Part shown: positions 1 through 8,200 of the stretch, in pieces
Layout of the letters: every line of letters begins with the position of its first letter
Numbering within the stretch: the stretch's first letter is position 1
NCBI GenBank assembly: GCA_028565635.1
Contig: JAOXYB010037540.1
Coordinates: 1-13,553 of the forward strand
Direction of reading: 5' to 3'
Source: Phoronis ovalis
Lineage: Eukaryota > Phoronida > Phoronidae
DNA length: 13,553 bases
Notes under the pieces: model-generated
Database searches by the model: none
Told to the model about the DNA's origin: nothing
The model's input: the letters and a program-made list of their open reading frames with translations, nothing else
Translations under genes and position numbers: made by a program

Positions 1-500
1 ATTCGAAGGTGGATTCACGAATTTAAGGCCATAGGTTGGTAGGTGTATTATGCAAGGTGACATAGATGGCTTTACAATTAAAGAAAATACATCATATGAT
101 GGGCATCTGTCTGCACCCGCAGACCTCTTGTTAATCTAGGAGGGCTGCTTGAGTTTGTCTTTTGATCTCCAGATCCTAGCAAACATTTTGATCCAAATTT
201 CGTTGAAATCGGTCCACTGCTTTCCGAGTGATCAAAGAATATGCTTCTGACATGGCTACCATTTTGGATTAAACATGGCTGTTAACCTTCATAATAACAA
301 CAACATTTCCTGTTCATGCCCATATGAACATTTCCACATAATTTCATTTAAATCTGACCAGTACTTTCTGAGAATAGCTTCAGGCAAAATTTACTGAGAA
401 AAGAAGTGATGAAGAACAACATGTCTTCCAACTTTGTTGTTGGGAGCTATAATATGATACTTTGTTCTGTTGTACACAAAATGTCATCCCGTGAACATAG
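1..500. repeat. Degenerate dispersed-repeat sequence, non-coding
   Basis: This stretch is broken by stops in every frame and has higher GC than its surroundings. It contains two related 34-nt stretches, AAATTTCGTTGAAATC... at 195-228 and TAATTTCATTTAAATC... at 339-372, identical at 26 of 34 positions. Phrases such as 'AAATCGGTCCA..GCTTTCCGAG' and 'GCTACCATTTTGGATT' resemble old dispersed repeats I remember from mollusc and other marine invertebrate genomes, so I read it as repeat-derived. The boundaries are not determined. Confidence 0.4.
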
Positions 501-1573
501 TTATGGCATTAGAAACTAACATCATGTTATCTATTTAAGAGTTTAGTGAAGTCATAATAAATTAATGGTCTGTCGATGAAATGAATAATTTCAGTGTTGT
601 ACTAATATTATACTAATACTCATTTAACAATTATACTTGATATAATGAAAACTTTTTTTAATGCATGCATTCAGCCAATTATTAAAATAAATACAGATGA
701 GTGTAACTTTGAAATCAAGTAATGTGGCAGAAAAAATGTATTGTATCTGTATTTTTTAATAAAAACTTGTATGTTGAAACTAAATAAAAATATAAATTTA
801 TCTATTGTTTTTTTAAATATTTTCACCAGCGTGGTTTTATTTTATTGATACTTGGATTGATGTAGGTAGGAACACTGTTTGAATGAGTTCATGTATATCA
901 CTGTTATCTATATTCTGGCATCTAGTAATTCGGGAGATCTTCAGTTCGAAGAAAAGTAAGACCTTCAAGTTCTCTAAGCTGGCCTTGAGTAACAGAAGAA
1001 AATTTAATGATCAAAAGTTTATTAGAAAAGTAAAAATTCTTGTTTATACAAAAGTAAAACAAATAACACAATCTAAGTGTTCAATACTGTGAATCGTTTA
1101 AAAGAGGATGGCGGTCCAGGAAATCCACAACAGTTCGACTTAATATTTTACAACTTTGTACATCCTTGTATTTTCGTCACAAATTGAACCACAGTAAATA
1201 TTCCGTTTCCTCATTAATAATATTATAAAGAATGCAATAAATATAAATACAAATTCCATAAGTACTTAAAAATTAAATTCTAACCTTGTAATATTAGTAG
1301 GAATAAAATTATGCACCCTTTATTACATTGGTAGACATGTGTTGGAATTTTATTTAGTCAAACCTGTACCTAGTTTTGTATTTCTTACCGGAAGTACTAA
1401 AAGTTTTCTTACTAACACTAAAATAAGCATAAGAACTGCTGAAATAGAACTTTTAGTTTTACTCCTCTACTTAATAACATCAACTATACTTAGTTTCGAT
1501 CTAGGAGATTTGCAAAGATTAATGTAGAGAGGCTTTTTGTCATACTAAGAATATCACTGGCCATACTTTCATT
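501..1573. other. AT-rich non-coding stretch
   Basis: No gene is supported. Open frames of 69 and 62 codons on the plus strand (883-1092, 1339-1527) show neither domain nor splice context and have amino-acid compositions typical of AT-rich noise. No RNA gene is recognised. Confidence 0.6.
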
Positions 1574-1907
1574 TTTATTAAAATTAATTTTTATTCTTAT
1601 TCATTTTTACTAAAAGGTTATCTTGAAAATCATTCTTGCATATATTAGCATGAAAATATGCTCTTGGGTGAAACATTTAGTGATACTCGACATGCTTCAG
1701 TGGGTTACTTAATCAAAAAACCCCAGAAGTACATAGTAAATTAATTTGTAAATATAAGTCATTAAATATTACAAAAATATCTTAAAATGTAAACAGCAAC
1801 TTTGGAAGTTACTGTAAACTGTATTAAAATTTGTGCAGGAAGCATATTCGGGAACTCTAGCAAATTAAATGATAGTGGAAAATTTTGTTTAGCACTGATG
1901 CATTTCA

Positions 1908-2000
1908 TTTAGCATGCACAATTTACCACTAGTACTCCCAAGTGTGTGCACACTAACGGAACACAGGTTGTATTACTGGTGATAAATTGTGCAAGCTAAA
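1908..2000. repeat. Imperfect inverted repeat (arms ~28-31 nt) in the 3' UTR
   Basis: The left arm is 1908-1935, containing AGCATGCACAATTTA. The right arm is 1970-2000, whose reverse complement contains AGCTTGCACAATTTA, giving 14 of 15 matches in that core. Matching continues inward with a 2-nt gap. The centre has a small GTGTGCACAC palindrome. It could be a relic of a tiny hairpin element or a long-stem transcript hairpin. Confidence 0.6.
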
Positions 2001-2068
2001 CAATCTGGTTATTGTATGCAATCCCTGATATTGCAACTCTGTCAGATTTGATTTATGTATAGTTTAGT

Positions 2069-2091
2069 TTTGATGACTTTTAGTCATCAAA
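2069..2091. repeat. Perfect 9-bp stem, 5-nt loop hairpin in the 3' UTR
   Basis: TTTGATGAC (2069-2077) is followed by TTTTA and then GTCATCAAA (2083-2091). It lies about 35 nt past the stop codon. It does not match the histone stem-loop in length or sequence. Confidence 0.75.
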
Positions 2092-2125
2092 CATTGCATG
2101 TCATATTGCTTGCATTCAGATTTCA

Positions 2126-2202
2126 TTAATTACGTAAAAAACACATGGAAGCAGCTGCCAGTAGCACAAAGATGGATATTTGTCCAGATAAACCTGTGGC
2201 AC
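2126..2202 (-). CDS. Coding exon 7: C-terminal GPI-anchor signal and stop
   Basis: This 77-nt exon encodes residues 1794-1818, ATGLSGQ followed by the hydrophobic ISIFVLLAAASMCFL, then RN and TAA (2128-2126). With the preceding NN-G, the order small omega residues, short spacer, then about 15 hydrophobic residues at the extreme C-terminus is what GPI-anchor signals look like. Residue N1793 followed by G1794 and A1795 is the likeliest omega site, with S1799-G1800 as an alternative. A single-pass membrane protein with a two-residue cytosolic tail is the other reading. The strong polypyrimidine acceptor and the phase match support the exon. Confidence 0.85.
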
Positions 2203-5200
2203 CTGCAAAAGACAATGGAAATAAGTCACTTATAAAGTTTTCTATGCAATCCGTTATCTCCACTCCAAGTAGTGTCTATTCACATCAGTTCTGAAGTTAA
2301 TCTAAGTGTAATGCTTGGGTACAATAACACAGAAGAGGACCCAGGAGCTGATTATTAGTAGTTGAAACTTACAAATCACTTATGGAAACTAGATTTTTCA
2401 ATTTCACTTCGGCGTTCTACGGAACAGTGCATACTGCAGAAAATTGTGGATGTGGCACATACCTGTAAAATTGTACCTGTGGCAAAGTGTTAAGAGTATA
2501 AAACTTACCATTGTTACCAAGATTATCCCAGTTAGTCGTTGCCTGTGTTGTAGTTGTAGTTGTACCATAGACGATTTCCTCTCCACAGGTTGAAGCATAT
2601 TTCTTAAGAATGGGTTTCATTGTGAGCTCCCAACTGTTTAGGAGAGCATCACAACCCCAGATCTTCTTCATTATACACATGTTCATGTTGGTCATTAAAC
2701 TGTGGGAAACAACACAATGATTGCAATTCAGAATTTTCAATATTTTCTGAAAACCTGGTATTGTTGGCATTGTTGCATTTATTAGATTGAGAGGAACAAT
2801 ATCTAGGCAGTTTGGTTATACTCAGAGACACCTAGCAACACTTTATCAGAGAACTATACTATCAGAAGAGCTGGAGAGCTTAATTTTTCAATAAACATGA
2901 AATAAAATGTAAATACATTTAATTCATGCCTGGGGCCCGCTGTCAGAAACTTCATAAAACCATGACTTCTGGAAGTAAATTGCGTTGTCAAAAAAATCGT
3001 AACTTGTGTACGTATATCTTTACAGAGTTACGGAATCGTAAGAATTTATGGAAATCGTAAGTATTTACGGAATTGTAACAATGCTTTCGACAACGGGTCC
3101 CAGGACTACAATAATAAATGTATTTCCCTTTATATTTATAAAAATGTTAGTAGAGTCAAGGGCACTGTTTTTATGAAGTAGAATGAAATGTGAAAACTAG
3201 GAGACTTTAAAATGTCGAAGTGCTGCAGTAAAAGTATAATATAAGGCATTGGATCAAAAATGTTTGCCTTGAAACTAATAAGTTACTTACGTGCACATGT
3301 CATCTGCAACTTGGGTTTTTCCATTACCTGTCATGTTGCATGTTTTGGCAACTGTCTCAGCAACACAGTCGGACAAATCAATAGCAGCCTCACAACCTGG
3401 ATAATAAAAAAATAAATAAGTATTTTAAAATTGTTTGTGTTATTTAAATTATACCTCCAAAATACCATATTGCAGAAACTGTTATTAACAAATCAATATT
3501 TGTCACAAAAAAAAATCATCATATGTGTGCTTAGTAAATAGTCAAATTTGTGTCTCTTAAGTTTTTAATAGTGACTGGTTCTAGAACTTTCAATTGGTAA
3601 CTTTCAATTTGTAGAATCCTTGGATATTTGGTTTAATTTACGTCAAAGAAAATGAACCATTATACCTTACCTGCTTGGCACATTGCATGTACTATTGAAT
3701 CATTTTTGGCTTGCTGGAGTTGTCCAATTTTAGATTGAAAGTTGTCTCTCACTGTAGCATTGCATGTATCAATAGTACCATTTATACATGTTGAGATATT
3801 CTGTAACTGGCCAGACATTCTGCAAAAAAGTACATTAATTGATTAGTTGAATACAAACATCTATGGAATTGAAAAACAGAATGCAGATATGTAGAGAAAA
3901 AAGGATTGAATACTTCAGAAGTACCCAATGAGGATAATTTTTTATGGCTTTATGTAGCACACCAACATATTTTTTTACATGTTTCATGCTTAGATAAAGC
4001 ATTTGGCAATGTAGCTTGGAAGGCTATCTCTGTTCCCCACTCACCTGCAAGCAGATTTTTTTTTAATTTACCAGCCAGCTAAAAATGCGGGGGAACTCTA
4101 TCTGCCAACTGAATTTTGCAAAAAAAAGTTGTTGTTTCATTGGGTTTCGTGCTTAAATGAATCATCTAGTGGTGTTAATGTGGAGTATCAGATCTGTTCC
4201 CCATTACCAGCTGGATGAACTCTTTCAGGTTGGCCAGCCAGCCAGCCAGACTCGTCTGGGGAACATATATTATGGGGAACAGACTCTGTGGGTGCTTCCG
4301 ATACTTGTTTGCACACTATCTAACTTATTTTATTTAGTAATTTTGTAATATTTTTCTCTAGTAGTAAGCGTAGCTACTGTTATCAAAATGCTTCGTAAAT
4401 CATCTTCTTACCTACAAGTTGTGGTGATCATATGTTTCAATCCTTCTTTTCCTACAACAGCTCTTGCTGCACCCATCTGGCCCATAGCTCCAAGTAGACC
4501 ACCATTTGTTGTGAGCCTACCAAGACTTCCAAGCATACGACTTGCCATCATCATGCCAGAATATACATCAGAAGATAATTGAAGACGTTTAATTGGTTGG
4601 TCATCTTGATTGATAACATCTCCTATTCCGCCATATTTGAGAAGCGTTGCAAGACCTGGACGGTCTTTTGGTGCACCCATTATGTTCATCATGAACATAC
4701 CCGCTCTTATACCCCCAAGTAAGCTCTGCTGACTAAATCCTTCTAGATCTAATGTGCCAGCTACTACAAGAAGCTTTCCAAAGTCTTGTTTTGCTGCTGA
4801 GGATGCATTCATTTGTCCCAATTGTCCAATAAGTGTTTCCAGATCAGCAGTACCACTTGGAGCTAAATTCAAACGAGCAATTGATGCTTCGAATTTCTGT
4901 GTCATATTATCATGTAATTTGTTGAATCTTTCTAGGTTGTCATGAATAAACCATTGTGCAAGCATTGTAAGATTTGTTAGAGATCCTTCAATGTCCACCA
5001 TTGATTGATAAACTTCCATTTGTTGATATTGGCCTATCATGACTGCAGTGAAATTGAAATCCCTGTATTCAGCTGTCAGGTTCAATAATATTTCTGTCAC
5101 ATTAAGCTTTTCATATTTTTCAAAACCACTCAACATTTTGTCTATAGCGGCTGAAGCATTGAAATCCTCATGAGATGTTAAGAAATCCATAATGCTTGTT

Positions 5201-8200
5201 AGATTCATCAGTGTTTCGTTTTTTTCTGAGTCCATACAACTGCTGAAATTGGCTTGATCTAGAAATTCAACAATGGTAGTAAACTGCATAGTGGTAAATT
5301 CACCATGTAAAGCTTCTGTTATGTTGATTCTTGATGATTCCAGCTGTTCACGTAATTCAGTAGAGTAAGTCATCCTAGCTTCCTTAAATGCTTCACTGAT
5401 GAATGAAGTATTAACCTCGTTAATACGACGTGTCAGATTTGTCTTGGCGTCTTCATTGTATGCAATCATAGCCTGGTATTGCTGTTTCTGCTGCTCTGTA
5501 AAATTTTTGTGTAATTCAGTCAAATACCATGACAGCATCATGCGTTTCTCGGTTAAAAAGTTGGATATATTAGATGATGCAGCATTTATTAACAAATCAA
5601 CTTCACACTCTCCAGCATCATTCAGGACATTGTTGTTTAAATTCAGCGTTCCTAAGCTTCCCAATTGCAACTGTGAAGTGTTAACATTCAATCGTCCGAG
5701 ACCCGCCAAAATAGTACTAAAGGTATAAATGGCGTCATTTGCACATTGCTCCTGTAAAGGAGGACTGTCTTTGCCCGGTTCTTTGCTTTCACCAGTAAAA
5801 TTCTTAAGGCCAGTATTATTTTGATATCCTAGTTTCTCCAGGGCATTGGCTCCTGGTGTATCATCAGCAATACTGCGAGCGATCATCATTTGCCAAATTT
5901 TACCAGTTAAAGCACCCATAAAGTTTTGTTGACCGTATCCGCAGAATTGTCCATTAGCTTGATTTTGGGAGTCAAAACCACCTCCTCGCGTAAAGAATAG
6001 CTGTCCTAAACCACCTAGCATTGTACTGAAAGTCATGACACTCATTGGATGACTAGTATCTTGTGGGCTTGTAAAGTTAGCAAGATCAGACAGATTCATT
6101 TGCTTGACACCAAATAAACTGCTGTAGTCTTTGTTATCATTTGACATGTTGAAGAAATTAAACAAATCGGTTATCGAAAAATTGAAGGAATTAAATAAAT
6201 CACTGTATTCCTTAGCGCCATTTGAAAAATTAAGGAACTTCGTACAGGTAGATCTATCTGCACCGCATACAGATTGCGTATAGTTCAAGCCAAGATTATA
6301 GAAGTATGAAAACCCGCCATTAACTTTTTCAAGAGCAGAGTTGAAGGTGTCGTTAAATTGATTTGTTCCATCTTCATAATAATTGCCAAATCTTCCTGAT
6401 GCATTTGAAAGAACCGTCTCGTTTGACATCATGTAAGTTTGGATGTTGGTGAGAGTCATGTTGAAAGCCATTGTCAAAGTTGGAAACCACTGCACTAAAT
6501 CTTCGTGCTTTTTAGACATAAACACTTGTGACAGTGCTACTTTTTGTAAACCACTTGCAATAACGCCACTCATTTGTTCTTCCTTGCTGAACAAGGTTGC
6601 GAAAAGTAACATTGGTGCAGCATTTTTGTACGTCATCATATCTAAAGCTGATGTTTCATTAGAAGACTTGTCTTTGAGGAGATCGGACATTTTATATTGC
6701 ATGATAAATGGTAGAAGCATCATAAGAGGTGAATGGGTCTTGTTGAATTGAATTATGCCTCCAAACTCCTCTTTGTGGTCTTGAGCTAGACGCGTCATGA
6801 CACTAGCCGTAAGAATGGTAAGATCATATGATTTATGTTCTGTGGCATTACTCGTAGTATTGTCAGTATCAAAAAAATTCTCGCGAATGTTACCTCCTTT
6901 TTCCTTGTGTTTCATTAGAGTTTGCGCTAAAAGATTTCTAGCAATATCTTGAAAGTTATATGTGTTGTTATCCATCTGTTTCTTGGCATAGGACAACATG
7001 TTTTTGGTAAAAGACAATGCAGAAAAGGCTCCAAAAATTCTTTCAGCATACGAATCGTTAGGACCATTAGCAGATAATAGATTACCTAGTGTAAGGGCTC
7101 GAAACATGTTCTTTGAAACCGGATCTGTTGTAGATGCATCTTCGAATGGACCTTTCAGTGACATCATGGCTATTAATGCTGTGCGAGTTACTCCAAGTTC
7201 TTCTTTGTCTTCGGATTTAAATAGTTGAGTTGCTAGCGTCAATAGCTTAGCAGAGTCATTCTTTTCACTATCGAATTCCGTTCCTAATTTCATCATTCTT
7301 TCGAGAACACCACTCACAGCAAGCTTACCAAGATAGGTCCAAGTATCGTCGCCATCCATTATCATCAATGTCGATAACAAGGTTTCTGTACGTTTAAAAT
7401 TATTTTTATCAGTGGAATTGCGCGTGAAATTACCTGTGAAATTTCCCGTAGAATTATTATCTCCAAAAAAACGCATGTAGAAATGTGTGTAAAATGCATT
7501 GTCGTCGGAATTGTCCATTTTTTCTCCAAAAAATCGGCTATAGAAATTCATTGCAAATGACATGCCTCCAAATGGATTGAACGAATCACCAGCAAAAAGA
7601 GATGATGGATCCAGCTCATCAGAAAATAGACCCCCATCTAAGCCGTTGCTTTTGGCTGCTGACATCAATGATTTTAATGTGCCAAAAGACAACGCGGCTG
7701 TAGTGTCATTACCACTCTGTGGATTGAGGTAAGCGTTCAAGCCTTTTTCAACTGTCCCCATCTCTAAATTTTCAAGCATAGTAGCCACCATGAATGTTTT
7801 TTGCATCTCTTCCCAAGACTGATTACGCTGGCTGCCGATTATATAACCAGTCACCAGCATTGGGACGTATGCATACATAATATTCATGAAGCGGTAATCG
7901 TAACTTTCAGATTTATTAAAATTTGCTAAGAGTCCAGTCAGATTACCAGTCAGTTTGCCAAAGTTTCCAAGGCCGCTTATATTCATTGCTGGTATGCCAT
8001 CTGTAATTAGGTTCGTTGCCAGTGATTCTAAATAAGCCCTGTACTCGCCAAATGCACCGTTAGCCTGATAATACGTTTTGTTTAGTTCAGCAAAGGGTTC
8101 TCCGATACTTGTCCAGTTGTACTCTCCCATAAATCCCGGCATCATGTCAAACAGTGCAGACATGTTAGTATATGCTCCCATAAAATCGAAACCACTTAGA

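Larger units (their letters stand above)
1574..2125 (-). other. Probable 3' UTR with two AATAAA signals
   Basis: Downstream of the stop, the minus strand shows AATAAA at 1595-1590 and again at 1579-1574, which would give a 3' UTR of roughly 530-560 nt. A weaker CATAAA variant occurs at 2057-2052. The AT-rich composition makes chance AATAAA likely, so the end is a guess. The UTR would include an imperfect inverted repeat and a short hairpin, listed separately. Confidence 0.4.
2700..3290 (-). other. Intron 5 (591 bp) hosting a MITE-like insertion
   Basis: The donor is GTAAGT at 3290 and the acceptor TTTCCCACAG at 2700. A short element with terminal inverted repeats occupies 2929-3104, described separately. 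The rest is AT-rich without recognisable content. The exon 6 frame runs open past the acceptor into this intron up to 2770, but the phase and the acceptor place the exon start at 2699. Confidence 0.75.
3820..4411 (-). other. Intron 3 (592 bp) with a palindromic repeat cluster
   Basis: The donor is GTAAGA at 4411 and the acceptor TTTTTTGCAG at 3820. About half of the intron (4029-4283) is occupied by short inverted and direct copies of a TCTGTTCCCCA motif and a (CCAG)4 run, listed separately. The remainder is plain AT-rich sequence. A 63-codon plus-strand frame at 4157-4348 is repeat-derived and not called as a gene. Confidence 0.75.

Noticed and set aside
883-1527. Plus-strand frames of 69 and 62 codons
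   Set aside because: They are short, Ser/Lys/Leu-rich AT-type translations without leader, domain or splice context.
2404-2831. Three overlapping minus-strand frames (2404-2598, 2417-2770, 2649-2831) as separate small genes
   Set aside because: They overlap exon 6 and its flanking introns. The splice sites at 2700 and 2508 define the real coding part (2509-2699) in one frame.
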